A stretch of DNA of 64,000 nucleotides from Archivesica marissinica (taxonomy: Eukaryota; Mollusca; Bivalvia; Venerida; Vesicomyidae). A program made the translations under genes and the position numbers. The notes beneath the pieces were generated by a model that had not been told where the DNA came from, made no database searches, and worked only from the letters and a program-made list of their open reading frames with translations. Location of the stretch: contig CM026391.1 in assembly GCA_014843695.1 (NCBI GenBank), positions 22,227,518-22,291,517 on the forward strand, read 5' to 3'. Of this stretch, positions 1-9,399 are shown in pieces; position 1 is the stretch's first letter; each line of letters starts with the position of its first letter.

Positions 1-1360
1 ATTCCATAAATAGGAAAACCCTAGGTTGTCTAAGAGTGTTTTAACATCGTTTGACCATTTATTTATATAATTACCATTCATATCACGCATATTATACAAT
101 TTATACACAAGACAATTTGGACATTTAGATATTTTATACCAATATCTAACTATTCTAACCTTACGAATTACAGATAATGGAACACGTCCAAACTCGCCAT
201 ATACTGTTGCATTTGTTGTCTGCTGTCGCACTTGTAATATTTGTTTAAGAAATTTTAAATGCAAACGTTCGACGTCAGAAGCTTTATGGAAACCCCATAC
301 TTCACATCCATAGTTTAGAATTGAGGCGATCATGGAGTCAAATAACTTAACTTTTTCCGACAATTCAAAAGATAAAACATCAAACAAGGAATTAAGAGAA
401 AACAAAGCTCTCATTGCTTGCTGTGAAAGCGCTTTTTGTGTTTGGTAAAAACTACCATTAGCAGATAATGTTACACCTAGGTATGTGAATTTTGTAACAA
501 TATTTAACTTGTAATTATTATATGACACTACAATATGTTCAGGTCTGTTGCCCTTTTTAAACACCATAACAACAGTTTTATCAATATTTACACTAATGTC
601 CCAATTGTTGCAATACATATGTAGATTATTTAACAAACGTTGTAAACCTTCTTTAGAATAAGACATTAGAACAGTATCATCAGCAAATAATAATAACAAC
701 ATACGAAGTTCATCAATACTAACGGTGTGGTGTCTATTGTATTATCGTAAATTGACTGGTACATATCGTTGATAAAGAATAGAAATAGCAACGGTGATAA
801 TGGTTCGCCTTGCTTTACACCTTTGACACAGTCAAAATTGTCAGTGTAAGTTCCATTAATACGTACACATGATTTTACACTCTCGTATATTTTTTGCAAC
901 ATATTAACTAATTTAGTTGAAGCTCCATACTGTAATAGCTTAAACCAAATACCGTTTCTGTACACTACATCGAAAGCTTTACGAAAATCAACGAAAGCAC
1001 AATAAAGTTTCTTCTTTTCTAGACAAATAACTTTGTCTATAATCGAGGTTAAAACAAAAATACAATCTACAGTGCTTTTGTCTTTACGAAAACCAAACTG
1101 AAAATCTGATAAGAGTTCATTTGCCTCAGCCCATTTTCGAAGACGTGTATCCAGCACAATTGAAAATATTTTCGAAAAAATACTGGTAAGCGTAATACCC
1201 CTATAATTATTTACATTATTTAGATCTCCTTTCTTAGGAACAGGAACAATGACACCTCTGGTCCAACTAACTGGATACATACAATTTATATACATGTGGT
1301 TAAAAAGCTTACATAATAATGGCGCCAGTGTATCTTTGCATTCAATAAACATTTCAGGAG
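1..1360 (-). mobile_element. Non-LTR retrotransposon (LINE) reverse transcriptase fragment, frameshifted
   Basis: The minus strand encodes reverse-transcriptase motifs in order: VPVPKKGD, NYRGITL, FGFRKDKST, FRKAFD and GVKQGEPLSP, in one frame from about 1,360 down to about 720. The catalytic block LLLLFADDTVLMS near 680-700 is in another frame, so a small indel has broken the ORF just before it. The second frame then runs to the window edge through a YLGV-type block and ends in GFSYLWN. Known: this is the palm and thumb of an APE-type LINE. Seen: the 5' side is cut at about 1,361, where it joins a SINE head. The element is dead, and its 3' end lies outside the window. Its downstream block resembles that of the LINE at 28.1-31.6 kb. 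Confidence 0.85.
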
Positions 1361-1460
1361 TAAATGCCTTGCCCAAGGGCACAATCGTAACGGTTCCAGC
1401 GGAGCTCGAACTCAGGATCTGAAGCGGGCGCTTTACCACTGCGCTATCACGACTTCCGCA
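1361..1460 (-). mobile_element. SINE family A, tRNA-like head only, joined to a LINE
   Basis: On the minus strand this reads GATAGCGCAGTGG (box A-like) then a box B-like GAGTTCGAGC, ending in the family's CTTGGGCAAGGCATTTA. It matches the 5' part of the full copies at 4,586-4,817 and 54,274-54,518. The usual SINE body is absent. The sequence passes directly into LINE reverse-transcriptase code at 1,360, and the reading frame continues across the join. Confidence 0.75.
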
Positions 1461-1767
1461 TGTTTGGACTACTTATGAAGATTGTTCGACTATGCTGGTA
1501 AGTTTCAATTTGAATTAATTTACACGATTGATCTAATTTATCAGTTATATGTACAATGATAGTGTCTGAAACGGGACTTTTATCCGACTTCGATATAACC
1601 AGAGAATTCGACATAACCGTCTGTGACATAGCGGATGTAGACTGTAATTAAATATAATGTACAACATGTCCATTGATGTAGCATATTGTAACTACGGTGT
1701 GCATATTGACTGTGTTCAACACCTGGCTATGATCATTTATACATATAAATATACATATAAATATAGT
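1461..1767. other. Unassigned AT-rich spacer
   Basis: Open frames of up to 60 codons occur but show no recognisable domain. A short ATATAAAT-type repeat lies just before the SINE at 1,768. Nothing else stands out. Confidence 0.5.
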
Positions 1768-1968
1768 GTGGCGTCCGTGGTCCAGTGGTAGAGCGTCGGA
1801 TTTGGAATCGACCGTTACCGAGTTCGATACTCGGGTCAGGCCACGTATGTAGTGTCATTGAGCAATGCACCTCACACACATTGCTTAGTACTTGTTGACA
1901 ACTTAGGTCAGCTAAGTATGCCCAGGAAAACATGCCTTGGTCCCCGCAAGGGGTTTGACATTAATGTA
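1768..1968 (+). mobile_element. SINE family B (tRNA-headed)
   Basis: The tRNA-like head has box A-like GTGGTCCAGTGGTAGAGCG and box B-like GAGTTCGATACTC. The body carries TGAGCAATGCACCTCACAC and ends in CCGCAAGGGGTTTGACATTA. Second and third copies lie at 17,594-17,815 and 63,483-63,690. The element ends in a CATA microsatellite, as expected for a simple-repeat SINE tail. Confidence 0.8.
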
Positions 1969-2148
1969 GCATACATACATACATACATACATACATACAT
2001 ACATACATACATCGCATCGCATCGCATCGCATCGCATCGCATCGCATCGCATCGCATCGCATCGCATCGCATCGCATCGCATCGCATCGCATCGCATCGC
2101 ATCGCATCGCACCGCATCGCATCGCACCGCATCGCACCGCATCGCATT
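1969..2148. repeat. SINE tail microsatellites: (CATA)n then (GCATC)n
   Basis: About eleven CATA units change abruptly into about 27 GCATC units. A few CGCACC variants lie near the far end. The array follows directly on the family B SINE, so it probably grew from the SINE's own tail. Open frames across it (SHRIASHRIA on one strand, MRCDAMRCDA on the other) are repeat artefacts. Confidence 0.9.
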
Positions 2149-2295
2149 ATTTAATGGTTTTACTGTGCACTTTAACCCTATTTTGCAGATGTATATTAAA
2201 GAACACCATTTAAGGGTTCGCTTCGATCACGCGCTTTCTCACTTTTCCCCCAAAATTCTGACCCTATCAGGTTTATTTTAAATTTAACTACTTCA

Positions 2296-2496
2296 TACAA
2301 ATTTATTTTAGCTCGATTGCGAAACACGTTCTTGCAACTTATATTAATCACTCTCGAGACCTCATTTCTGATCAAATCCATCGCCACGAGGAAGAGAGTA
2401 GAGGCATGTGGAATTTAAATGCCTTGCTTAAGGACACAATCGTAACGGCTCCAGCGGGGCTCGAACTCCGGACCTTTCGCACCTGAAGCGAAAGTA
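2296..2496 (-). mobile_element. SINE family A, head partly lost
   Basis: Minus-strand copy. It retains the tail (tRNA-proximal body, CTCGAGAGTGATTAATATAA, then a TTGCGAAACA-type block and AAAATAAATTT). The box B region GAGTTCGAGC is present near 2,460, but the box A end is replaced by unrelated sequence beyond about 2,496. Confidence 0.8.
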
Positions 2497-2743
2497 AACT
2501 CGGTATATTCATAGCAGAATATAATTAGTTTAATGTTTGTTGAAGCTATTTATTGTCATTGTCAACGGCTTTCTCTATCCCCCACCCCCGAAACAAATCT
2601 TTACTTTTCTGTGAATCTGTTAATTTCATGAATGTATTTTTTGTTGATCAGTATGAATTAAATATGCGAATATTGTATGTAATTTTTAAGCCCATAACTA
2701 CAGAGTTGTTATATTGATCAAATAAATGGAGATATCTACACGC
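2497..2743. other. AT-rich spacer
   Basis: No gene or known repeat was recognised. An AATAAA occurs near 2,720, just before the 44-bp array. Confidence 0.4.
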
Positions 2744-3008
2744 TTATCTTTGTTATTCCTGGTACCCTGTGTTCAGTTGAGGCCTCCGTATCTTTGTTAT
2801 TCCTGGTACCCTGTGTTCAGTTGAGGCCTCCGTATCTTTGTTATTCCTGGTACCCTGTGTTCAGTTGAGGCTTCCGTATCTTTGTTATTCCTGGTACCCT
2901 GTGTTCAGTTGAGGCCTCCGTATCTTTGTTATTCCTGGTACCCTGTGTTCAGTTGAGGCCTCCGTATCTTTGTTATTCCTGGTACCCTGTGTTCAGTTGA
3001 GGCCTCCG
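2744..3008 (+). repeat. 44-bp minisatellite, 6 copies, running into a SINE head
   Basis: The unit starts TATCTTTGTTATTCCTGG and ends GTTGAGGCCTCCG. Copies are nearly identical, with one C/T change near 2,871. The last unit's GAGGCCTCCG is also the first part of the tRNA-like head of the SINE that follows (GGCCTCCGTGGCCGAGTGG), so the repeat unit contains the SINE's 5' edge. Confidence 0.9.
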
Positions 3009-3335
3009 TGGCCGAGTGGTTACGGTTGTTGGCTTCTGATGACTTGCCCCTCACTGCTGGGGGTGTCAAATTCTTTCAAGTGAGGATGCTATCAAGCTGG
3101 TTTGTGGAAGGTCGGTGGTTCTACCCGGGTGGTTAGTTCAAACAATATTGTATTCAAGAATGGTACATGACATAGGAATAGTTGCAACAGCACAGTTAGG
3201 ATTGGGGGGAAGTTACATAGGTCGGTGGTTCTACCTGGATACCGGAAATGCTGATTTGAGGGGCACCCAGGGTCTTACTCCACCAATAATAGCTGGAGAG
3301 TCGTCGTATGACCTAAGTTGTTGGTGCTAGAGAGC
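3000..3335 (+). mobile_element. SINE family D (Leu/Ser tRNA-like head) with internal duplication
   Basis: The head has GTGGCCGAGTGGTTACGG. The body includes TGCCCCTCACTGCTGGGGG, AGGTCGGTGGTTCTACC and CCAATAATAGCTGGAGAGTC. The block GGTCGGTGGTTCTACC occurs twice (about 3,110 and 3,218), which shows an internal duplication or a second insertion. Related copies: 28,186-28,363, 40,925-41,150 and, weakly, 17,106-17,300. Confidence 0.75.
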
Positions 3336-3353
3336 TGAAAGGTCAGTACATTA

Positions 3354-3535
3354 TACAGTCAAACCTGTGTTAGTGGTCACCTCCATTAAGCAGCCAACCT
3401 GTATTAAGCAGCCAGTTTCATGATTCCCTATATGTTGTTTTATTATACATTTGACCTCTATTAAGCAGCCACCTGTACTAAGCAGCCACTTTCTCTGACT
3501 CCCTTGGCTGACTGCTTATGACATGTTTGACTGTA
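3354..3535. mobile_element. MITE with TA-flanked terminal inverted repeats
   Basis: The left end TACAGTCAAACCTGTGTTA and the reverse complement of the right end, TACAGTCAAACATGTCATA, match at 16 of 19 positions. TA at both edges fits the TA target duplication of Tc1/mariner-type transposons. The 182-bp interior repeats the motif TTAAGCAGCCA and has no coding capacity, so mobilisation would need another element's transposase. Confidence 0.7.
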
Positions 3536-3674
3536 CATCTAAACTCATTAAATCAGGAAATCGCTTCAGGAGATCCCAACAACTGAGCATGCCCCCGGAT
3601 CCCCTTAGATTGTCTGGGTTGCCTCTGGGTTGCCTCTGGCTACGGTATTGTTCCCATACCAAATCCCATTTTAA

Positions 3675-4050
3675 ATAAAAATTCTTAGCATGCCTCTTAG
3701 AGCAGCATTTCAACTGAAATATAAAATAAATATAAAACAGCCATGTGCCTTCTAAGAATTATCTGTACAGACGGATGTAGTCCAGTGCTAACACGCTGGG
3801 CTGGTAATCCAGGGATCGCAGGTTCGATCCCCCGTCTGACCATAATAAAATTAACAGTTTCAGGTGGGAAATTATAAATCGCTTCATAAAAATTCTTAGC
3901 ATACCTCTTAGAGCAGCATTTCAACTGATATATAAAATAAATATAAAACAGCCATGTACCTTCTAAGAATTATCAGTACAGACGGATTTGGGCTGGTAAT
4001 CCAGGGATCGCAGGTTCGATCCCCCGTCTGACCATAATAAAATTAACAGT
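3675..4050 (+). repeat. Tandem duplication, offset 211 bp, carrying a SINE head
   Basis: A block starting ATAAAAATTCTTAGC at 3,675 recurs at 3,886. Each copy contains TTAGAGCAGCATTTCAACTG, CAGCCATGT and a family C SINE head. The second head (from about 3,979) has lost about 20 bases around box A. Each block also has AATTCTTAG and its complement CTAAGAATT. Confidence 0.8.
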
Positions 4051-4258
4051 CTTTCAAATGGGACGTTAAACCGAGGTCTCGTGTCGGTGCTTTACACCGT
4101 GCACGTAAAAGAACCAGAGGAGACTCTGGAATGGGTCTCTGTCTGTATCATTGCACTATCCTCCAATAAATCTAAAATGATTAATCTCTTCAGGAGGCGT
4201 CGCTCATATAGGCAACCAGTAGCGACGATAAATAAACCTAAAACACACACACACACAT
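3767..4258 (+). mobile_element. SINE family C (Thr-like tRNA head), duplicated head plus full body
   Basis: Head 3,767-3,841 has GTAGTCCAGTGCTAACACGC and box B GCAGGTTCGATCCCCC; the anticodon loop reads CTGGTAA, i.e. GGT. After a second, deleted head comes the body, with ACCGAGGTCTCGTGTCGG, GACTCTGGAATGGGTCTCTG, GGAGGCGTCGCTCATAT and a 3' end AGCGACGATAAATAAAC plus (CA)n. Other copies: 7,880-8,155, 12,088-12,268, 53,205-53,420 and 62,327-62,619. Confidence 0.8.
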
Positions 4259-4585
4259 ATAAGAATTATTTTGTGCTTAATTCCGGGAAACATCGCACCA
4301 ACATAGCATGTAGGAATACAATTCCAGTAAATAAATGGCAATTTTCTTTAAATGCATAAATGTTATTAATAGAACACACAATGAAACTAAAACACAACCT
4401 TAGCCACAACAATGACACATATGACATGTTAGGTAATATAATAATATTTTTGCAAAATAATTACAATTTAATTGCAATCAACAATTCAACACTTCAAGTT
4501 CGCTGTCTAACTTATCGTTGGTTTGCTGAAGAAGAAAATTAAATATTAAGTTATTATAACATAAACTATTTTTTTTCAAGCTTAA
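4259..4585. other. AT-rich spacer
   Basis: Two short open frames (92 and 60 codons) run through here and into neighbouring SINE sequence. Neither has a recognisable domain and I do not call them genes. Confidence 0.4.
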
Positions 4586-4817
4586 TTTATACAAATTTAT
4601 TTTAGCTCCATTGCGAAACAAGTTCTTTCAACTTATATTAATCACTCTCGAGACCTCATTCCTGATGTAATCCATCGCCACGAGGGAGAGAGAAAAGGCA
4701 ACGTGGAATTTAAATGCCTTGCCTAAGGGTACAATCGTAACGGCTCCAGCGGTGCTCGAACTCCGGACCTTTCGCACCTGAAGCGAACGCGCATCCACTG
4801 TGTTATCACGACTTCCA
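4586..4817 (-). mobile_element. SINE family A, near full length
   Basis: Minus-strand copy with the tRNA-like head (GATAACACAGTGGATGCGCG, box B-like GAGTTCGAGCACC), a middle block with CTCTCCCTCGTGGCGATGG, and the tail CTCGAGAGTGATTAATATAA then AAAATAAATTTG. It ends only about 6 bp from the stop codon of the lectin exon, so the lectin's 3' untranslated region would begin inside this SINE. Confidence 0.85.
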
Positions 4818-4822
4818 CAAGC

Positions 4823-5146
4823 TTAATTGCGGTAAGCGATAGCGTACCTCATTTCGCAGATCGGTTCCGAATAGTGGTATGGTGAACAATCTTCATCTCG
4901 CCATTGGAACTTTCGGAAGGGATCGAAAACGGCACAGTCTGCCATAGCGTTTCCATCAAATGTATGTATACCATCGGGTTCACCAGTGACCCAGTCGAAA
5001 AATGTTGCCACTTTTCCGTTGTCGATATATTTCCAGACGTTTTCAGTCTCCTCATCGGTCATCCCAATCCAGTATTGTATAGGACCTGAGGTAGCATGCG
5101 ACATGGTATTAGAACCGTCCATAATTGTAATACAGTGGTTTGATAT
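4823..5146 (-). CDS. C-terminal exon of a C-type lectin-domain protein
   Basis: About 107 codons, open from a candidate splice acceptor (TATAGTAG then ATATCA) at 5,147/5,146 to a TAA at 4,823. It carries the second half of a C-type lectin fold: QYWIGMTDEE, WVTGEPDG (the EPN/QPD loop position, here EPD), DCAVFD, FQWRDEDC (WND position) and PICE with the closing cysteine. Known: this part holds the calcium and sugar site; the EPD variant makes specificity hard to predict. The first half of the domain is missing and must lie upstream on the minus strand; I could not find it between 6.3 and 8.5 kb. A 38-bp minisatellite begins about 10 bp upstream of the acceptor, and SINE A follows the stop. The signal-peptide exon near 8.6 kb may belong to the same gene (inference). 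A broken gene is also possible. Confidence 0.7.
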   Translation of the reverse strand: MSNHCITIMDGSNTMSHATSGPIQYWIGMTDEETENVWKYIDNGKVATFFDWVTGEPDGIHTFDGNAMADCAVFDPFRKFQWRDEDCSPYHYSEPICEMRYAIAYRN

Positions 5147-5156
5147 CTACTATATA

Positions 5157-6262
5157 TCGGGGTTTATGCCATTTGCTTGCCTACTTGACTACTCTCTGAG
5201 TTTATGCCATTTGCTTGCCTATTTGACTACTCTCGGGGTTTATGCCATTTGCTTGCCTACTTGACTACTCTCTGAGTTTATGCCATTTGCTTGCCTATTT
5301 GACTACTCTCCGAGTTTATGCCATTTGCTTGCCTATTTGACTACTCTCCGAGTTTATGCCATTTGCTTGCCTATTTGACTACGCTCGGAGTTTATGCCAT
5401 TTGCTTGCCTATTTGACTACGCTCGGAGTTTATGCCATTTGCTTGCCTATTTGACTACTCTCGCAGTTTATGCCATTTGCTTGCCTATTTGACTACTCTC
5501 GCAGTTTATGCCATTTGCTTGCCTATTTGACTACTCTCGGAGTTTATGCCATTTGCTTGCCTATTTGACTACTCTCGGAGTTTATGCCATTTGCTTGCCT
5601 ATTTGACTACTCTCGCAGTTTATGCCATTTGCTTGCCTATTTGACTACTCTCGCAGTTTATGCCATTTGCTTGCCTATTTGACTACTCTCGGAGTTTATG
5701 CCATTTGCTTGCCTATTTGACTACGCTCGGAGTTTATGCCATTTGCTTGCCTATTTGACTACTCTCGCAGTTTATGCCATTTGCTTGCCTATTTGACTAC
5801 TCTCGGAGTTTATGCCATTTGCTTGCCTATTTGACTACTCTCGGAGTTTATGCCATTTGCTTGCCTATTTGACTACTCTCGCAGTTTATGCCATTTGCTT
5901 GCCTATTTGACTACTCTCGGAGTTTATGCCATTTGCTTGCCTATTTGACTACGCTCGGAGTTTATGCCATTTGCTTGCCTATTTGACTACTCTCGCAGTT
6001 TATGCCATTTGCTTGCCTATTTGACTACTCTCGGAGTTTATGCCATTTGCTTGCCTATTTGACTACTCTCGCAGTTTATGCCATTTGCTTGCCTATTTGA
6101 CTACTCTCGCAGTTTATGCCATTTGCTTGCCTATTTGACTACTCTCGCAGTTTATGCCATTTGCTTGCCTATTTGACTACTCTCGCAGTTTATGCCATTT
6201 GCTTGCCTATTTGACTACGCTCGGAGTTTATGCCATTGGCTTGCCTATTTAACTACTGTCGG
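5157..6262. repeat. 38-bp minisatellite, about 29 copies
   Basis: The unit begins GAGTTTATGCCATTTGCTTG and ends GACTACTCTCG. Variants alternate at the junction (CTCTCGGAG, CTCTCGCAG, CGCTCGGAG). The order GGAG, GCAG, GCAG, GGAG recurs in blocks, which suggests expansion by multi-unit duplication. On the strand of the lectin gene it forms the intron end directly before the last exon. Confidence 0.95.
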
Positions 6263-6299
6263 AGTTTTCATCTCTGTATAAAGAGACAGCCTGAATTGT

Positions 6300-6560
6300 T
6301 AAAAATATAAATACAGTGTGTTTATTGCTAATGTTTACAGAAATACCTTCAATGTCGCTCTATGTTCTTATTTGAATAGCTAGACTTTCAGCAACTAGTA
6401 AAAATAACAAAGCTGACAAAGGATAACCCTGACGAACACCTGTTGTAACGTTAAACGTGTTTGATTTCCAGCCAGTATTCATCATAGATGTTATTATTTG
6501 TTACGGAGAAATGGAGCTATATGAAGTAAGCCAACAAAAAGTGACTATTGCTGTCAAAGA
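6300..6560 (-). mobile_element. LINE reverse-transcriptase fragment (copy 1)
   Basis: The minus strand reads ITSMMNTGWKSN, NTFNVTTGVRQGYPLSALLF and LLVAESLAIQIR, followed by an in-frame stop and SDIEGISVN. This is the GVRQGCPLSP-type motif and the next helix of a LINE reverse transcriptase. Only about 80 residues are left and the FADD motif is absent. Confidence 0.75.
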
Positions 6561-6589
6561 ATATTTATATATTTCAACAATGTTCATTT

Positions 6590-6860
6590 GTACATTAAAA
6601 CTGTTACAAAGGGTTGGATGTCTTTACTGGTAATTTCAGGAGCTAGTAAAAATAACAAAGATGACAAAGGACAACCCTGCCGAACACCTGTTGTAACGTT
6701 AAACGTGTTTGATTTCCAACCAACAAAAATCACTATCGCTGCCATTATTCATCATAGATGTTATTATTTGTTACGGAGAAATGGAACTATGAAGTAAGCC
6801 AACAAAAAGTGACTATCACTGTCAAAGAATATTTATATTTTTCAACATTGTTCATTTGTA
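6590..6860 (-). mobile_element. LINE reverse-transcriptase fragment (copy 2, duplicate of copy 1)
   Basis: The minus strand again gives NTFNVTTGVRQGCPLSSLLF, here followed by LLAPEITSKDIQPFVTVLMY. The flanks GATGTTATTATTTGTTACGG and AAGCCAACAAAAAGTGACTA are shared with copy 1, so the fragment was duplicated locally in direct orientation with an offset of roughly 290 bp. Confidence 0.7.
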
Positions 6861-7729
6861 CATTAGTTTAATAATATTTTTTGCATTCTTTATATTCAAT
6901 GTACAATACAACTCAAATGTACCAAACGTGTTAAGGATGAACTTTCATATATAATATATATGGTACAAGTATTATCAATGTCACAGGTTGTACTATAGGA
7001 GTACAATCGTGTTTTACCGTGAACGGCCTAGCTTAATGTATGAAACTACATGTACTTAAACATCGCGCATGCGTTTACCGCCTTTTAAATTCGTGTATCT
7101 TCGTTCTTTATGTCATATGCAACGGAATTGAATCGGGGATATTCGACAATCTACGTCGGAGACGGAAATTAGAGATGTTTCCCGGGGCAATTTGCCGTGC
7201 ACGTGTTTTGTCTCGTGAACACTTGTCAGTCTATGTTTGTACGGTGTCCAATCGTTTTGTTTGTTGTATTTGTATGAATGAAAGATTGTATGAACGTGGA
7301 TGAGAGCTATACATGGATTTGTTACTAATGTATTTCTTTCAACAACTATACCTCCGTGCTTGGTCATAACCCAGGAAAACTCTTACGAGTAACGTGTTAC
7401 AATTATAGAGCAATTATAATACTAAATAGTCTACCAATAGATATTGAGTAGCTGCATACAGACACTGTGGTAAGTTTTGTATTATATCAATATCGATTTT
7501 CTACATGTATATGTCTGGTTTTATGCAATGATTGAAATGTTTTTATACTTTGTTTTTATATGCTCTTGTATGTATTTACTTATATTTTAGGCCTTTTTCC
7601 ATATACGGAAACAGTAAATAAAGAAATATAACGAACCTACGCCAGAGTGCCTACTATATATTGGCCCCTGTTACATCAGTATGTATATATATGGAGAAGC
7701 AAAAGGGTTGGACCACAAGTTTTAACAAC
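6861..7729. other. Unassigned AT-rich stretch
   Basis: Overlapping open frames of 84-87 codons exist on both strands around 7,040-7,367 without a recognisable domain or codon bias I can defend. AATAAA occurs near 7,616. No known repeat was recognised. Confidence 0.4.
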
Positions 7730-7870
7730 ATTAGTTTCAGCCCGCCCCAAAATGTGTACATTAAAACTGTTACAAAAGGTTGTATGTCTTTACTGGTAAC
7801 CTTGGTTAATACTTGTTTTGTAACGGATATAACTGCGTGATAACAACCGTTATAGAAACTGTGACAGACA
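7730..7870 (-). mobile_element. Small LINE remnant related to the 6.6-kb fragment
   Basis: The minus strand encodes TSKDIQPFVTVLMYT, the same string as the end of the 6,590-6,860 fragment, preceded by VISVTKQVLTKV. It appears to be a third piece of the same element. Confidence 0.55.
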
Positions 7871-7879
7871 CTTTGAACA

Positions 7880-8155
7880 TGTGTGTTTTTACGTTTATTT
7901 ATCGTCGCTACCGGTTGCCCATATGAGCGACGCCTCCTGGAGAGATTAGTCATTTTAGATTGGTGGAGGATAGTGTAATGATACAGACAGAGACCCATTC
8001 CAGAGTCTGCTCTGGTTCTTTAACGTGCATGGTGTAAAGCACCGACACGATACCTCGGTTTAACGTCCCATCTGAAAGACTGTCAGACGGGGGGATCGAA
8101 CCTGCGATCCCTGGATTACCAGTCCATCGTGTTACCGGATTACCAGTCCATTCAA
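7880..8155 (-). mobile_element. SINE family C, full length
   Basis: Minus-strand copy: box B-like GGTTCGATCCCCCC near 8,090, then the body blocks (CAGAGTCTGCTCTGG variant, GGAGGCGTCGCTCATATGGG) and the 3' end GATAAATAAACGTAAAAACA. The head has a small rearrangement in which GGATTACCAGTCCAT occurs twice. Confidence 0.8.
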
Positions 8156-8167
8156 ATTTTACGTATG

Positions 8168-8225
8168 TGTAGCAAGCCAAGCCAAGCCGAGCCAAGCCGA
8201 GTCGAGCCGAGCCGAGCCGAGCCGA
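8168..8225. repeat. Pentanucleotide (AGCCR)n microsatellite
   Basis: About eleven units of AGCCA or AGCCG, next to the 3' edge of the following 32-bp array. Confidence 0.85.
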
Positions 8226-8425
8226 CTGTTATGGCCCCAGTAGATGTTGTCTGACGACTGTTATGGTCCCAGTTAATGTTGTCTGACGACTGTTATGGTC
8301 CCAGTATATGTTTTCTGACGACTTTTATGGCCCCAGTAGACGTTCGCTGACGACTGTTATGGTCCAGTAGACGTTTGCTGACGACTGTTGTTGCCCCAGT
8401 AGACGTTGGCTGACAACTGTTTATA
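8226..8425. repeat. 32-34-bp minisatellite, 6 copies
   Basis: The unit resembles CTGTTATGGCCCCAGTAGA followed by TGTTGTCTGACGA. Copies vary by substitutions and small indels. Confidence 0.85.
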
Positions 8426-8552
8426 CAGTTATACCAGAATACAAAACGACGTCGTAAATTGTTAGAACGAAGTACCCACTTTAACTGACGAAGGCCAAGG
8501 CATATATTATGTCGACATAGGAGGAGTAAAACAATCTCTGCGTACTTAAAAC

Positions 8553-8685
8553 CAGCATAAAAGTACTGGGCAAGCAGTTCTAATCTGGTGCTTCCGTTTT
8601 CTGATGGCAATGGTGATGGCACAACTGTTGACACGGGAGCAACGTTCAATAAAACCAGGAAAGCAAATAACATCGTGCTTTCCAT
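8553..8685 (-). CDS. Candidate signal-peptide exon of a secreted protein
   Basis: The ATG at 8,685 opens MESTMLFAFLVLLNVAPVST, a classic signal peptide (short polar start, long hydrophobic core, small residues before a likely cut), followed by VVPSPLPSENGSTRLELLAQ. The frame stays open past a possible donor (GCTG then GTTTTAAG) at 8,553/8,552; the exact exon end is uncertain. It lies about 3.4 kb upstream of the lectin exon on the same strand, so the simplest reading is exon 1 of that secreted lectin (inference; no middle exons found). It could equally belong to another small secreted protein. Confidence 0.45.
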
Positions 8686-8689
8686 GTTC

Positions 8690-9395
8690 ACGTCCTTTAA
8701 TGAAAAAGAAATAAAATGAAATAAAATACAGCGTTATAAAACACATGCTATGGCTGTTACATCAACCACTACCAACTTTACATTCCTGAAAATGTCGCTT
8801 GAAGATCTATTATCAATATCAACTGATTAATGAGACAATACTTATTAGTTTTCATCCAAGTTACCGCCTTAAGGATTAAAAAAGAGACACACACAATATA
8901 TATTAATGTTACTTACTTTGCCGCCTTGAACTGCCACTACCTCGTGGCTTCAATGTCAACGAGTCTCTGCAATGCTTTTGAATGTTAAGTTTTAATTTTT
9001 AAATATTAAGCATTAAATTTGAAAATATATAAATTTTAAATATTAAGATAGAATTATTAAGTTTTAATTTTAAATGTCCCTCCAGGGCTTCCATATATAT
9101 CCTTCAAAAAATCTTTTCGCACATATATATTCGATATGTCAGCGGCATTCAAGTTAGAGTCAGAAATGAAAATACCTCCGTGCCTGTCAATAATATTTTC
9201 GACAAAGCATTTCCAAGGTTATCTATATTTTCACTATTTAATAACGTTTAATAACAAGCTTTTATTACATATAAGAAATAATGTTTTCACATCAGTAAGT
9301 CTTAAAACCTCCATATTCTTAATTCTGAACAAGTAAACTTCTTGTATTGCTATCAGATTTCTTTATCCCATTAAAAACAATATATTGATTTTATA
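8690..9395. other. AT-rich spacer upstream of the candidate secreted gene
   Basis: No domain was recognised. 8,980-9,080 holds short interspersed TTTTAAATATTAAG repeats. A 66-codon open frame at 9,136-9,336 has no recognisable features. Confidence 0.4.
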
Positions 9396-9399
9396 ATAT

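Noticed and set aside
4986..5264. Plus-strand 92-codon frame over the lectin exon
   Set aside because: It is a shadow of the minus-strand lectin exon that runs into the 38-bp array.
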